From NCBI RefSeq assembly GCF_022788635.1, contig NZ_CP076024.1, positions 1,302,001 through 1,366,000 on the forward strand: 64,000 nucleotides of DNA. Direction: 5' to 3'. This stretch comes from Methylobacter sp. S3L5C (GTDB taxonomy: Bacteria > Pseudomonadota > Gammaproteobacteria > Methylococcales > Methylomonadaceae). The translations under genes and the position numbers were made by a program. Of this stretch, positions 53,849 to 63,897 are shown one piece after another; position 1 is the first letter of the stretch, and every line of letters starts with the position of its first letter. Below the pieces are notes generated by a model. That model was not told where the DNA came from and did no database searches. It saw only the letters and a list, made by a program, of their open reading frames with translations.

Positions 53849-56341
53849 TCATAGTTCTCTTAAGATTCGTAGTGGAGATTTATTAAGCACATGCCTTACG
53901 CCCCAGCATCCTGCGATGCCAACGGATAGAGCCCCTGTAACAGGTATTATTGCCCATAAATATAAATCGGGATGATATTCTATAGCCATCACTTGCGTAT
54001 ATAAAACATAAATAATGGCTTCTGAAATAACCACAGCCAACACGCCGGAAATTAGTCCAAGTGTGCCAAATTCAATAATATGCGTTGTTCTTAATAAGGA
54101 ACGGTTCGCGCCCAGCGTTCGCATTAAAGCGCCCTCATAAATTCGCTCGTCCAAGGTAGCATAAACAGCGGCAAACAACACGGTAAATCCAGCCATTAAG
54201 GCAAAGTAAAGCAAGTAGTTTATGGCTTGTGTTAATTGAGTCAAGATGGTTTTAAATTGCTTTAAAATTAAATCAACTTCCAGAATGGTGGTGCCGGGAT
54301 ATTTTTTTACCAGTGTATTTAAGGAATTTTTTTGTGATTCAGGTAAATAAAAGCTGGTGATAAAAGTGCTGGGATAGGCATCCAGAGTTCCTGGTGAGAA
54401 AACCATATAAAAATTAGGTTTCATTGTATCCCATCTCAGTTCACGAATACTGGTCACCGTCGCATTAATTTGTTGGCTGCCAACAGTAAATTTTAAAAGA
54501 TCGCCGAGTTTTATTTTCAGGCTGCCAGCCAATTTTTGTTCAATAGATACTTGCCCCGGTTGTTGATTACTCCACCAGTTTCCGGCCACCAGTTTATTTT
54601 CTTCGGGTAGATCCTGGGTCCAGGTGAGGCTTAATTCTCTATGCGTGGCATTTTCGCCTTGCGAATCTTTGCTGACAATTTGCTGGACAGGCGTGTTGTT
54701 GATTTCTACCAGACGACCTTTAACCACAGGATAAAATTGGCTACCATTAATATTTTGCTGTTGCAGTTCTTGTTGAAAAGCCGCTTTTTGGTCGGGAAAA
54801 ATATTCAGCGCAAAATGATTAGGTGCGTTATCTGGTAATTGCTTTTGCCAGTTATCGATTAAATCGGTACGTACCGTAAAACTGAGTACCATGGCAACCA
54901 AAGTAATACTAAAAGCCAAAATCTGGCTGACGCTGGCGCGACTATTTCTTAACAAGCCTTGCAGTCCAAAACGCCAGGTCAAGCTCATGGCTGGCAGCCA
55001 TTTACTGGCGATATTTAACAAGGCAACAGTCAGCAAGCCCAACACCAACAAAGTCAGTAGGCCAACGCCTAAAATGCTTATCGTCATTTTTAGGTCATCG
55101 GTATATTTCCATATTAACAGACCAATAATACCAATGGACAAACCGTATATCAGCCATGCGCTGCTGGGTACAGGTTCCAATTCCCGGCGTAATACCCGTA
55201 GTGGAGACACTTGTTTAAGTCGCAACAGCGGTGGCAAGGCAAAGCCTAATAACGTGGCCATACCGATGATAAAGCCAAATAAGACGGCCAATAATCCGGG
55301 GCTGGCGACTTGTTGCGGGAGTAATTCTCTTAATAAATAGAATAAACCTTCTTGTGTAAACCAGCCCAACAAGCAACCTATGCCACTGGCTAATAATCCC
55401 AAAACAATAAATTGGCTGCTATAAAGCCAGAGAATTTCATTTTGCTTACAACCTAGACAGCGTAACAGGGCAATGGCATTAAAATGTCGCTCGGTATAAC
55501 GGCGGGTCGCCATGGCAATGGCGACACCAGAAATTAAAATAACCAGGGTACTGGATAATCCCAGATAACGTTCTGCACGATTTAACGCTGAGCCCAGTTC
55601 AGGACGATCGTCATGAATATCCAGCAGGCGTTGCGAAGGATTTAATTGCGGTTTAAGCCATTGTTTGAATTCAGCCAGGGCTTTCGCTTCACCACTGAAT
55701 TGAAAAAAGTAATGTACACGACTACCCGGCTGGACTATGTTGGTATCGTGTAAATCTGCCATATTAATCATGACGCGCGGTGAAAAGCTGTAAAGATCAC
55801 CTTTTTTATCGGGTTCGTAGGTAATGATATGGGTGATGGTCAGTTGTTTTTCACCGACGGTTATCGGATCACCTAATTTGAGTTTAAGTGCCGAAAAAAT
55901 ACGTTTTTCAAGCCAGGCTGTGCCTTGCTCCGGGCCTTTATGACTAACGGTTTCGGTAGAATAATCTGCAGTTGTCGTTTTTAAAAAACCACGCAGGGGA
56001 TAACTGGCGCTGACGGCTTTGATACCTGACAGTAACAGTTCATCATGTTCAATTAATACGCTGGAAAATTCTGCCGTTTGTGCTTGTGCCAAATCCAGTT
56101 GGGTTGCTTTGGCTAACCATTCAGTGGCTATCGGGGCAGGGCTGGAGATGACTAAATCGGCCGCCAAAAATTCGGCAGCTTGATTGGTCATGGTGCGTTG
56201 CAAACGATCAGAGAACAGGGCAATAGCGGTTGAACTGGTGACGGCAATAATTAATGCCAGTATTAATATGGTTAATTCACCCGAACGGCTATCACGCCAT
56301 AACAACCGTAGCGCCAGATTAAAGCGGCTCATACCATACAC
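53849..56341 (-). CDS. ybbP: FtsX-like ABC permease (YbbP)
   Basis: Inner-membrane permease, 830 residues, with FtsX-type helices at both ends and in the middle (LTILILALIIAVTSSTAIAL near the N-terminus; VILISGVAIAMATRRYTERH around 260; LLYFALMAGFTVLFAAVYAT near 705) and two large periplasmic domains. Its start overlaps the YbbA-type ATPase end by 13 bases. The ybbA-ybbP pair divergent from tesA is the enterobacterial arrangement; a lipid or lipoprotein export role is inferred. Confidence 0.93.
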   Translation of the reverse strand: MYGMSRFNLALRLLWRDSRSGELTILILALIIAVTSSTAIALFSDRLQRTMTNQAAEFLAADLVISSPAPIATEWLAKATQLDLAQAQTAEFSSVLIEHDELLLSGIKAVSASYPLRGFLKTTTADYSTETVSHKGPEQGTAWLEKRIFSALKLKLGDPITVGEKQLTITHIITYEPDKKGDLYSFSPRVMINMADLHDTNIVQPGSRVHYFFQFSGEAKALAEFKQWLKPQLNPSQRLLDIHDDRPELGSALNRAERYLGLSSTLVILISGVAIAMATRRYTERHFNAIALLRCLGCKQNEILWLYSSQFIVLGLLASGIGCLLGWFTQEGLFYLLRELLPQQVASPGLLAVLFGFIIGMATLLGFALPPLLRLKQVSPLRVLRRELEPVPSSAWLIYGLSIGIIGLLIWKYTDDLKMTISILGVGLLTLLVLGLLTVALLNIASKWLPAMSLTWRFGLQGLLRNSRASVSQILAFSITLVAMVLSFTVRTDLIDNWQKQLPDNAPNHFALNIFPDQKAAFQQELQQQNINGSQFYPVVKGRLVEINNTPVQQIVSKDSQGENATHRELSLTWTQDLPEENKLVAGNWWSNQQPGQVSIEQKLAGSLKIKLGDLLKFTVGSQQINATVTSIRELRWDTMKPNFYMVFSPGTLDAYPSTFITSFYLPESQKNSLNTLVKKYPGTTILEVDLILKQFKTILTQLTQAINYLLYFALMAGFTVLFAAVYATLDERIYEGALMRTLGANRSLLRTTHIIEFGTLGLISGVLAVVISEAIIYVLYTQVMAIEYHPDLYLWAIIPVTGALSVGIAGCWGVRHVLNKSPLRILREL

Positions 56342-57018
56342 CCGGCATCCAGTTGAATGCTGCGTTGACAGCGAGCAGCTAAAAGATGATCGTGTGTTAC
56401 CAGAATCAGGGTGGTCAGATTTTCACTATTCAGTTCGAAAAGTAAATCGGTAATTGTCGCACCGGTTTTGCTGTCCAGGTTGCCGGTAGGTTCATCGGCA
56501 AAAAGAATCGCCGGTTTGGTAACAAAGGCTCTGGCCAGCGCAACGCGCTGCTGTTCGCCGCCAGAAAGTTGTCTTGGTGTATGCGATAAACGGTGCGACA
56601 AACCCACCCGATGTAATAAAGCCGTCGCCGCGGTTTTAGCCTGTTTATTACCGCTTAATTCCAGGGGTAGCATGACGTTTTCCAGTGCGGTGAGGCCATG
56701 CATTAATTGGAATGATTGAAAGACAAAGCCAATCAGCTCATTGCGTATGGCTGCCCTGCCATCTTCGTTCATGGCGGTTAATAGTTTACCGTTAAGGCTG
56801 ATTGATCCCGAACTGGGGGTATCCAATCCCGCCAACAAGCTTATTAAGGTAGATTTTCCTGAGCCGGATTCGCCAACAATGGCAATGCTTTCACCAGATT
56901 TGATTATCAAATCTATCGATGACAATATATGCAATGTTCCTTCGGAAGTGATTACCGATTTACTCAGGTCTTGGGTTACTATAATGTTGTTTGATATTTG
57001 CTTAATTTGAGTTTGCAT
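56329..57018 (-). CDS. ybbA: ABC transporter ATPase (YbbA, LolD-like)
   Basis: 229-residue ATPase from ATG 57018 (MQTQIKQ): Walker A IVGESGSGKSTLISL, Q-loop FVFQSFQLM, signature LSGGEQQRVALARA, Walker B ILFADEPTGNLD, switch LVTHDH. This is the LolD/MacB-type family. The frame stays open to 57078, but that would run into tesA; the chosen ATG still leaves only one base between the two divergent start codons. Confidence 0.93.
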   Translation of the reverse strand: MQTQIKQISNNIIVTQDLSKSVITSEGTLHILSSIDLIIKSGESIAIVGESGSGKSTLISLLAGLDTPSSGSISLNGKLLTAMNEDGRAAIRNELIGFVFQSFQLMHGLTALENVMLPLELSGNKQAKTAATALLHRVGLSHRLSHTPRQLSGGEQQRVALARAFVTKPAILFADEPTGNLDSKTGATITDLLFELNSENLTTLILVTHDHLLAARCQRSIQLDAGCMV

Positions 57019-57019
57019 A

Positions 57020-57628
57020 ATGCCTAGTTTTTTATTTGCTGTAATAGTTTCATTAATATCCCTGTCTGCTATGGCCAAGCCACCTATAATAGTAGTTTTA
57101 GGTGATAGTATTAGTGCTGGTTATGGAATTGAAGTTGAGGAAGGTTGGGTTGCTTTACTACAAAAAAAACTGCTTGAAATTAACAGTCGTTACCGTATCA
57201 GCAATGCCAGTATCAGTGGCGATACCAGCGCAGGTGGGCTGGCGCGTATCGACCAAATTTTAACCACACATAAGCCCGGTTTTGTATTACTGCAACTGGG
57301 CGCGAATGATGGCTTGCGTGGTTTGTCACCCGTACAAATGAAAAGTAATCTTGCCGAAATTGTTCATCGTGCCCAAAAATCCGGATCAAAAGTGATTTTG
57401 CTGGGGATGAAAATTCCACCTAATTACGGTAAGCGTTATGTTGATATGTTTTACAATGTTTATCCGCAATTGGCTAAAGAGCTGGATATTCCTATTGTCC
57501 CTTTTATTCTCGAAGACGTGGCGTTGAAAAAAGACTTGATGCAAGCTGATGGATTGCATCCAAATGCCAAAGCACAGCCAGTCCTTGCAAAAAAAATTGA
57601 GCCTTATCTTTTTCCTTTACTTAAATAA
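57020..57628 (+). CDS. tesA: Arylesterase / thioesterase TesA
   Basis: Periplasmic GDSL hydrolase (acyl-CoA thioesterase I, protease I, lysophospholipase L1). 202 residues: signal peptide MPSFLFAVIVSLISLSAMA, GDSISAGYG with Ser30, LQLGANDGLRG (block III Asn) and DGLHPNAKAQ (catalytic Asp-His). An in-frame stop at 57008-57010 makes ATG 57020 the only start. Its promoter must therefore lie within ybbA. Confidence 0.95.
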   Translation: MPSFLFAVIVSLISLSAMAKPPIIVVLGDSISAGYGIEVEEGWVALLQKKLLEINSRYRISNASISGDTSAGGLARIDQILTTHKPGFVLLQLGANDGLRGLSPVQMKSNLAEIVHRAQKSGSKVILLGMKIPPNYGKRYVDMFYNVYPQLAKELDIPIVPFILEDVALKKDLMQADGLHPNAKAQPVLAKKIEPYLFPLLK

Positions 57629-57641
57629 ACGAGAGCTACTG

Positions 57642-58070
57642 ATGTCAGTATTAACATTGAAACATGCAAATCTTATTATAAACACCGCTGTCCATATAGC
57701 GAGAGAATTAAATCTGGCACCCTTGACAGTTGTCGTGCTGGATGCCGCAGGTCATGTAAAAGCCCTGCAAAGAGAAGATGGTGCCAGTATGATCAGGCAA
57801 CAAATTGCCACGGCAAAAGCTTGGGGTGCGGTTAGCATGGGTGTATCATCTCGCAGTTTGGCAGGCGTAGCTGCACAACGACCTGATTTTATAAATGCTT
57901 TAATCAATATTTCTGATGGAAAAATAATGCCGGTTCCTGGTGGCGTTCTTATTCGTGATTCTGAAAATAATCTTATTGGTGCTGTCGGTATCAGTGGCGA
58001 TGTGTCTGATCAGGATGAGCGCTGTGCCATCGAAGGGATAGAGGCGGTGGGCTTTTTTGCTGTGGTTTGA
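57642..58070 (+). CDS. GlcG/HbpS family heme-binding-like protein
   Basis: 142 residues from ATG 57642 (MSVLTLKHAN; GAGAG upstream), 13 bases after the tesA stop. VVVLDAAGHVKALQREDGAS, TAKAWGAVSMGVSSRSLAG and PVPGGVLIRDSENNLIGAVG are hallmarks of the GlcG/HbpS fold, known as heme-binding or sensing in some members. No signal peptide seen, so cytoplasmic. Co-transcription with tesA is likely. Confidence 0.88.
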   Translation: MSVLTLKHANLIINTAVHIARELNLAPLTVVVLDAAGHVKALQREDGASMIRQQIATAKAWGAVSMGVSSRSLAGVAAQRPDFINALINISDGKIMPVPGGVLIRDSENNLIGAVGISGDVSDQDERCAIEGIEAVGFFAVV

Positions 58071-58139
58071 GATTAATCTATAGATTGGCAATTGTGACTA
58101 CTCAGTTATTAAAAAATGAGGGCTGAGATGCCACAAACT

Positions 58140-58182
58140 CACAGAGTATCAAATAAATTTCCCTGTCATTTGATACTCTGTG
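58140..58182. terminator. Bidirectional hairpin between glcG-like gene and tatC
   Basis: Perfect 15-base arms (CACAGAGTATCAAAT / ATTTGATACTCTGTG) with a 13-base loop between convergent genes. Confidence 0.75.
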
Positions 58183-58236
58183 TAGTAACGGATGCAGATA
58201 GTGAAGATTGTTGCTGAGGACGGATTCATTAGAGAT

Positions 58237-59043
58237 TTAATCTTTTTGCTTTCCTATCTTGTTTAACTTGGATTTCGGTTCGCTATCTTCAGGGTAGTTA
58301 ACATCAGTGCTTTCTTTAGGCACAAATAAACGTGAACATAACAAACCTACTTCAAATAATATCCACATTGGTAAGGCGAGCAAGGTCTGCGAAATAGGAT
58401 CAGGCGGCGTTAAAAATGCAGCAATAACAAACGCTGCAACAATGACATAAGGACGTTTTTCAGCAAGACTGGCTTGGGTTACCAAACCTGTCCAAACCAT
58501 GACAATGGTAAATATGGGTACTTCAAAACAGATGCCAAAGGCAAAAAACAAGGTTAAAACAAAATCCAGATACTTGGTAATATCCGTCATTATTGCAACA
58601 CCCTCAGGCGCGGCAGCTGTTAAGAAGCCAAATACCAACGGAAAAACGACAAAGTAAGCAAAGGCCATACCCAGATAAAACAGAAATGTACTGGCAATCA
58701 ATAGCGGAAAAATCATCCGCCGTTCCCGCTTATACAGGCCGGGTGCTACAAATGCCCAAAATTGGTAAAGAATAACAGGGATTGAAATAAAAACTGCGAC
58801 AACCAGTGCCAACTTAAACGGCGTAAAAAAAGGCGATGCCACATCAATAGCAATCATCGTGCTATTTTTTGGCATGTGTTTCATTAACGGTCCGGCGAGG
58901 ATACTGTAGATTTGGTTAGCGTAAGCCGATAAACCCAAAAACACCACTAATACGAATACGACGACTTTTAACAGGCGATTACGCAATTCAATCAGGTGAC
59001 TGATAAAAGGCTGCGCAGCCTCTTCGAAACTATTCTGGCTCAT
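58237..59043 (-). CDS. tatC: Twin-arginine translocase subunit TatC
   Basis: Core receptor of the Tat pathway for folded proteins. 268 residues with six membrane segments; SHLIELRNRLLKVVVFVLVV, FVAPGLYKRERRMIFPLLIA, FGICFEVPIFTIVMVWTGLV and KRPYVIVAAFVIAAFLTPPD are the conserved blocks, including the Glu in FEVP. The start overlaps tatB by 14 bases. Confidence 0.97.
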   Translation of the reverse strand: MSQNSFEEAAQPFISHLIELRNRLLKVVVFVLVVFLGLSAYANQIYSILAGPLMKHMPKNSTMIAIDVASPFFTPFKLALVVAVFISIPVILYQFWAFVAPGLYKRERRMIFPLLIASTFLFYLGMAFAYFVVFPLVFGFLTAAAPEGVAIMTDITKYLDFVLTLFFAFGICFEVPIFTIVMVWTGLVTQASLAEKRPYVIVAAFVIAAFLTPPDPISQTLLALPMWILFEVGLLCSRLFVPKESTDVNYPEDSEPKSKLNKIGKQKD

Positions 59044-59356
59044 GGGGTGGCTTAACTTTTTCTAAAGATTCTTCCGGCAAGGCGGCAAGTGAGTCTTTAA
59101 TAGACTTTGCGGCATCAGTAGTCTCGTTGATTGCGGCATGAAATTCCTCCAGCTCCAACTGTTCTTTAAATATCTGGCGGATTTCTTCTTCGTGTAGTTC
59201 CTGTTTTATTTCTGCCTTGACAGACGCCACCATCGCGCGTGATTTACCTATCCAGAAACCGACAATTCGCGCCACTTTGGGTAATCGTTCGGGACCTATA
59301 ACCAATAAACTGACCAAACCGATCATAATAAGCTCGGAAAATCCTACATCAAACAT
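59030..59356 (-). CDS. tatB: Sec-independent translocase subunit TatB
   Basis: 108 residues from ATG 59356 (MFDVGFSELIMIG), one base after the tatA stop: an N-terminal helix with the conserved Glu8, the Gly-Pro hinge (LLVIGPERLP), then an amphipathic helix and charged tail. The frame is open to 59392 but overlaps tatA, so the internal ATG is right. Binds TatC to form the signal receptor. Confidence 0.95.
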   Translation of the reverse strand: MFDVGFSELIMIGLVSLLVIGPERLPKVARIVGFWIGKSRAMVASVKAEIKQELHEEEIRQIFKEQLELEEFHAAINETTDAAKSIKDSLAALPEESLEKVKPPHEPE

Positions 59357-59357
59357 A

Positions 59358-59579
59358 TCAGACTTTTTCGTTTTTCTTTGAAGTGATTTCACCTTCTATG
59401 GTTTCACTTTCATCTTCAGTTTCAGCGTGTTTTTTTTCTTCTTCACCTTCTTTAACGGAGGCACGAAAACTTTTAATAGCTCCACCCAGATCTGCGCCTA
59501 TATTGCGCAGTTTTTTTGTACCAAAAAGTATAATAACAATAACCAATATAACTAATAATTCTTTAATACCGATGCCCAT
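59358..59579 (-). CDS. tatA: Sec-independent translocase subunit TatA
   Basis: 73 residues: MGIGIKELLVILVIVIILFG membrane helix, the FGTKKL hinge, then LGGAIKSFRASVKEGEEEKK amphipathic helix and acidic tail. Forms the Tat pore. First of tatABC; downstream of hisE with a 421-base gap, so probably its own promoter. Confidence 0.96.
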   Translation of the reverse strand: MGIGIKELLVILVIVIILFGTKKLRNIGADLGGAIKSFRASVKEGEEEKKHAETEDESETIEGEITSKKNEKV

Positions 59580-60000
59580 TTCTTACTCCAGTGATCTGTA
59601 AATATTATCGAATGTTGCCTTTCATCCCATGCTCTTGGCGGGATATGGGAGTATTTTGTATAACGATGAGTTTACCAAAATTATAATGCACATTTTTAAG
59701 CAACGACTATTAAGTTATCTTAATAAACTGATTACGCCACTGCGTTTGCCCTACCGGATATTTTAGAATACTTGTTAAGTATAATAAAACGCTATTATTA
59801 GATTACACCATCTTTAAAATTGATGGGCAAGATGTTTCAGTCAGTGCTGTATGGGCGCGTCTGTGCTTGGCACTCAGGGCAACCACATGGAATCGCCGTT
59901 ACGGTCATTGATATCCATGTCGATACTGGTTGAGGTTTCTTGCCAATCAGGTCCAATGTTGGGGTTTCAGCGAAATACGTGACAAAGAGTAAGTCGCTAA
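59580..60000. other. Gene-free region between hisE and tatA
   Basis: 421 bases, unusually long for the conserved his-tat junction. A 37-codon rightward frame near 59823 (MGKMFQSVLYGRVCAWHSG) has transposase-like flavour but no motif that I can assign; it may be a remnant of an insertion. The tatA promoter should be in the left half. No RNA feature recognised. Confidence 0.35.
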
Positions 60001-60330
60001 TTATTGAGTCTTTACCGTATTACGTTGTGCTTTCTCATCCAGACCGGACAAGCCAAAACGGCGTTGCAGTTCTTGCAGTACATCATCCGGGCCCAAGCCT
60101 TGGTCGGCAAGTAATACCATGCAATGAAACCACAAATCGGCCATTTCATAAATAATCTGTTGTTTATCGCCATCTTTAGCAGCGATAACGGTTTCTGTCG
60201 CTTCTTCGCCTATTTTTTTCAGGATAGTATTTAGGCCTTTTGCATAGAGACTGGCTACATAAGACTTATCTGCTGACTCCAGCTTACGCTGTTCCAGAAT
60301 ACCGGCTAATTGTTGTAATGCTTCATTCAT
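60001..60330 (-). CDS. hisE: Phosphoribosyl-ATP pyrophosphatase
   Basis: Second step of histidine synthesis: PR-ATP to PR-AMP plus PPi. 109 residues, all helical, with [14 protein letters not shown] (Glu-rich metal site) and [15 protein letters not shown] separate gene rather than fused to hisI. Overlaps hisI by 8 bases. Confidence 0.95.
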   Translation of the reverse strand: MNEALQQLAGILEQRKLESADKSYVASLYAKGLNTILKKIGEEATETVIAAKDGDKQQIIYEMADLWFHCMVLLADQGLGPDDVLQELQRRFGLSGLDEKAQRNTVKTQ

Positions 60331-60718
60331 TTTTTTTATACATGGTTTTAGGATCTTTCAACACCGGTTCAACAGCTTGCCATTGGCCGTCAATCAGGCG
60401 ACGATAAAAACAGCTTTCGCGTCCTGTGTGGCAAGCAATGCCGCCTTCCTGTTCAATTTTAAGCAGGATAACATCCTCATCACAATCCAGAAACAATTCC
60501 ATAATTTTCTGTCTGTTACCTGATTCTTCGCCCTTGCGCCATAATTTGTTGCGTGATCTTGACCAGTAAACCGCATAACCTTCCGAGGCGGTTAACGCTA
60601 AGGATTCACGATTCATCCAGGCAAACATGAGTATTTTTCCGGTGTCAGCTTGTTGCGCAATAACCGGACAAAGACCGTCTTCAGTCCAGCGTATGGCATC
60701 CAGCCACGAAATACTCAT
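60323..60718 (-). CDS. hisI: Phosphoribosyl-AMP cyclohydrolase
   Basis: Third step of histidine synthesis, opening the PR-AMP ring; zinc and magnesium enzyme. 131 residues: [45 protein letters not shown] (metal Asp/Cys) and [10 protein letters not shown] (zinc Cys). Four-base overlap with hisF. Confidence 0.96.
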   Translation of the reverse strand: MSISWLDAIRWTEDGLCPVIAQQADTGKILMFAWMNRESLALTASEGYAVYWSRSRNKLWRKGEESGNRQKIMELFLDCDEDVILLKIEQEGGIACHTGRESCFYRRLIDGQWQAVEPVLKDPKTMYKKNE

Positions 60719-61488
60719 AAGCGCATCTCTATGCCGCGTGCAGCCATATGTTCTTTGGCTTGTTGAATAGTGTATTCGGCAAAGTGAAAAATACTGGCTG
60801 CCAAAACGGCATCGGCTTTACCTTTAATTACACCATCAGCCAGATGATCCAGATTACCGACACCGCCTGAGGCAATAACAGGTACAGCGACCGCTTCACT
60901 AATCGATCGGGTTAGAGGCAAATCAAAGCCCTCTCGGGTACCGTCTCTGTCCATACTGGTTAACAGAATTTCACCAGCACCATAGGTAACCATTTTTTGC
61001 GCCCAGCCAATGGCTTCTATGCCGGTAGATTTACGTCCGCCATGAGTAAAAATTTCCCAACGATCAACTTCGCCTGGTTGACTGACTTTCTTGGCATCTA
61101 TGGCGACAACAATACATTGCGAACCGAAACGATCTGCGGCTTCGCGAACAAATTCAGGATTAAATACGGCAGCGCTGTTAATGCCGACTTTATCCGCTCC
61201 TGCATTGAGCATACGGCGAATGTCGTCCAAGGTTCTGATACCACCGCCGACTGTCAACGGAATAAATACTTCACTGGCAACCTGCTCAACGACATGCACA
61301 ATCGTGTCTCGGTTATCATGAGTGGCAGTAATATCCAAAAAAGTAATTTCGTCTGCACCTTCGCGGTCATAGCGTCTGGCGATTTCTACAGGATCGCCGG
61401 CATCACGAATATCAACAAACTTGACACCTTTAACCACACGGCCGTCAGCGACATCCAGGCAGGGAATAATACGTTTGGCCAGGCTCAT
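60715..61488 (-). CDS. hisF: Imidazole glycerol phosphate synthase cyclase subunit
   Basis: Cyclase half of IGP synthase, 257 residues, (beta/alpha)8 barrel. Catalytic Asp in [15 protein letters not shown] and in [13 protein letters not shown]; phosphate loops GGGIRTLDD and ASGGVGNLD. It works with HisH encoded two genes upstream. Four-base overlap with hisA. Confidence 0.97.
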   Translation of the reverse strand: MSLAKRIIPCLDVADGRVVKGVKFVDIRDAGDPVEIARRYDREGADEITFLDITATHDNRDTIVHVVEQVASEVFIPLTVGGGIRTLDDIRRMLNAGADKVGINSAAVFNPEFVREAADRFGSQCIVVAIDAKKVSQPGEVDRWEIFTHGGRKSTGIEAIGWAQKMVTYGAGEILLTSMDRDGTREGFDLPLTRSISEAVAVPVIASGGVGNLDHLADGVIKGKADAVLAASIFHFAEYTIQQAKEHMAARGIEMRL

Positions 61489-62225
61489 GAGGCACTAAAA
61501 GATTCGGCCAGTTTTTCCGCTTCGGCAAAATCCAGGGTGCCTTCATAAATCGCACGTCCGGTAATTGCGCCCATAATGCCTTGGTAAGCTACTGCGCCCA
61601 AAGCTTTAATATCATCAATGTTGGTAATGCCACCCGAAGCAATGACCGGGATTTTAATGGCTCTGGCCAAGCGTGCTGTGGCTTCAACGTTGACGCCTTG
61701 CATCATGCCGTCTCTGGAAATGTCGGTATAAATAATAGCCTCTACACCATCTGCTTCAAAGTGTTGTGCCAAATCAATGACATCATGTTTTGACAGTTTT
61801 GACCAGCCGTCAATCGCCACTTTACCATCTTTTGCATCCAGTCCAACGATGATGCGGCGCGGATATTCCATAGCCATATCCCTGACAAAATGGGGTTCAT
61901 TAACGGCCTTGGTGCCAATAATGACATATTCCACGCCGGCATTTAGATAAGCCTGAATAGTCTCTTCATCACGAATACCGCCACCAATTTGAACCGGAAC
62001 ATGAGGGTAAGCGGCGACTATGGCATGGATGATATCGGCATTAACGGGTTTGCCCGCAAAGGCGCCATCCAAATCGACCAAATGAATTCTTTTGGCGCCA
62101 GCGGCAACCCATCGACCGGCAACAGCCACGGGATCATCAGAAAAAACCGTATTATCGTCCATACGTCCCTGACGTAAACGGACACATTTGCCTTCTTTCA
62201 AATCAATAGCGGGAATTAACAACAT
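61485..62225 (-). CDS. hisA: ProFAR isomerase (HisA)
   Basis: Amadori isomerase of histidine synthesis, 246 residues from ATG 62225 ([17 protein letters not shown]). GGATTCAG upstream supports this start over the longer frame to 62273, which would extend into hisH. Asp8 and the Asp in [10 protein letters not shown] are catalytic; [10 protein letters not shown] and ASGGITNID bind phosphate. Confidence 0.96.
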   Translation of the reverse strand: MLLIPAIDLKEGKCVRLRQGRMDDNTVFSDDPVAVAGRWVAAGAKRIHLVDLDGAFAGKPVNADIIHAIVAAYPHVPVQIGGGIRDEETIQAYLNAGVEYVIIGTKAVNEPHFVRDMAMEYPRRIIVGLDAKDGKVAIDGWSKLSKHDVIDLAQHFEADGVEAIIYTDISRDGMMQGVNVEATARLARAIKIPVIASGGITNIDDIKALGAVAYQGIMGAITGRAIYEGTLDFAEAEKLAESFSAS

Positions 62226-62254
62226 AGATACTGAATCCTTAACGACGGGTAATT

Positions 62255-62896
62255 TTAAACTTGGCCATTCCAATGCAAAAAGTTGTTAAGCAGTTGTAAA
62301 CCAACCGCTTGACTTTTTTCCGGGTGAAATTGTACGGCAAAAACATTATCTTTAGCCAAAGCACAGGCAAAAGCATCGGGATATTCGGTAGTCGCCGCAA
62401 TCTCTGCGCTGTCATCAGGTATTGCATAATAACTATGCACAAAATAAAAACGACTGTTTTGCGGGATATTGTCCCATAACGGGTGAGGCAGAAAATGTAC
62501 CTGATTCCAGCCCATGTGGGGGATTTTTAGCTTATTTGCTTGGCTATCCTGTAACCCCTCTGAAAAACGCACGACATGCCCGGGAAGAATATCCAGGCAT
62601 TTCGTGTTACCGTTTTCTTCGTTATCGGTCAATAACGCCTGCATGCCCAAGCAAATGCCCAGAAACGGTTTCGTTTTGGCGACGCTTTGGATAACTGCAG
62701 ATAAGCCGGATTGATTAAGCGCTTGCATACAATCGCGTATTGCCCCGACACCAGGAAAAACTACGCGATCGGCTTGTAAAATTAGCTCTGGATCGGCAAC
62801 AATTTGTACGTCCACATCCGGTGCGGCGTGTTGAAGGGCTTTTGCAATTGAATGCAAATTACCCATTCCATAATCAATAACAGCGACAGAAGACAT
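62255..62896 (-). CDS. hisH: IGP synthase glutaminase subunit
   Basis: Class I glutamine amidotransferase feeding ammonia to HisF. 213 residues; catalytic triad Cys82 ([10 protein letters not shown]), His191 and Glu193 (QFHPEKSQ). [12 protein letters not shown] opening is typical. Sits 29 bases after the hisB start and before hisA. Confidence 0.97.
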   Translation of the reverse strand: MSSVAVIDYGMGNLHSIAKALQHAAPDVDVQIVADPELILQADRVVFPGVGAIRDCMQALNQSGLSAVIQSVAKTKPFLGICLGMQALLTDNEENGNTKCLDILPGHVVRFSEGLQDSQANKLKIPHMGWNQVHFLPHPLWDNIPQNSRFYFVHSYYAIPDDSAEIAATTEYPDAFACALAKDNVFAVQFHPEKSQAVGLQLLNNFLHWNGQV

Positions 62897-62925
62897 AAGA
62901 CAAATTCAAGTTTCAGGATTTAAGG

Positions 62926-63519
62926 CTAAAGACTGCCTTTGGTGGATGGCATTATACCTGCCATTCGCGTATCGGCGGTAATCGCCATGCGTATGGCTCG
63001 GCCCAGAGCTTTAAATATGGTTTCTGCAACATGATGCGCATTGGCACCTTTCAAGTTGTCAATGTGCAAAGTAACGCCGGCATGATTGACAAAACCCTGA
63101 AAAAATTCTCTGAACAAATCCACGTCAAAACGGCCTATCATGGCTTTTGGGTATTTAACGTCATAGAACAGGCCGGGGCGACCGGAAAAATCAATAACCA
63201 CTCTGGACAAGGCTTCATCCAAAGGAACATATGCATGTCCATAACGATAAATACCTTTTTTATCGCCAATTGCCAGAGCAAATGCCTGACCTAAGGTAAT
63301 GCCGATATCTTCAACCGTGTGATGGGCATCAATTTCCAAATCGCCTTTGGCATTAATGTCCATATCAATCAAACCATGCCGGGCGACTTGATCAAGCATG
63401 TGATCAAGGAATGGTACGCCAGTTACAAATGAGGCTTTACCCGTTCCATCCAGATTGATGCTAATTTTAATTTGAGTTTCGAGCGTATTGCGCTCGACTT
63501 CAGCGATTCTTTGAGTCAT
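62926..63519 (-). CDS. hisB: Imidazoleglycerol-phosphate dehydratase
   Basis: Manganese enzyme of histidine synthesis, 197 residues, stand-alone form (no fused phosphatase). [26 protein letters not shown] (His66-His67, Glu70) and [17 protein letters not shown] are the two metal-ligand repeats. First his gene here; operon order hisBHAFIE. Confidence 0.97.
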   Translation of the reverse strand: MTQRIAEVERNTLETQIKISINLDGTGKASFVTGVPFLDHMLDQVARHGLIDMDINAKGDLEIDAHHTVEDIGITLGQAFALAIGDKKGIYRYGHAYVPLDEALSRVVIDFSGRPGLFYDVKYPKAMIGRFDVDLFREFFQGFVNHAGVTLHIDNLKGANAHHVAETIFKALGRAIRMAITADTRMAGIMPSTKGSL

Positions 63520-63897
63520 GGATTTTCAATTATAGGGGAGAGTATATAGCCATTTTTTGCTTATCAATGGTTGATAAAACAGCTGGCAGAAAAGAGTTGC
63601 ACTGGGTATCCATTCTACCTGTTAACGGGGTAAAAAAGTATCCATAAGTTGAAAGGAATTTCAGGAAAAATTGCCTGGAAAAGCATTGATGTCTTGGCTT
63701 TTTTGTTCGTTCTGCTCTAAAAGTCTTTTTGATAATTGCTTATTATTTCGTCTCTCTATAAAAGACTCATCGACTTATGCTGATGCTAACGTGATACTTG
63801 GTCATATCAGCATCAGCATAAATGGACACATCAAAAGTATTGCAGGTTGGATTACACTAGCATGTAACCCAACCTACAAAAGATAAGCGCTACAAAA
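63520..63897. other. Gene-free region between typA and hisB with two hairpins
   Basis: 378 bases. Hairpin one: 63776-63787 pairs with 63809-63820 (TATGCTGATGCT arm). Hairpin two, likely the typA terminator: CAGGTTGGATTACA near 63842 pairs with TGTAACCCAACCT ending about 63876, 22 bases past the typA stop. A rightward 71-codon frame across them has no recognisable product. The his promoter should be near 63530-63650. Confidence 0.6.
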
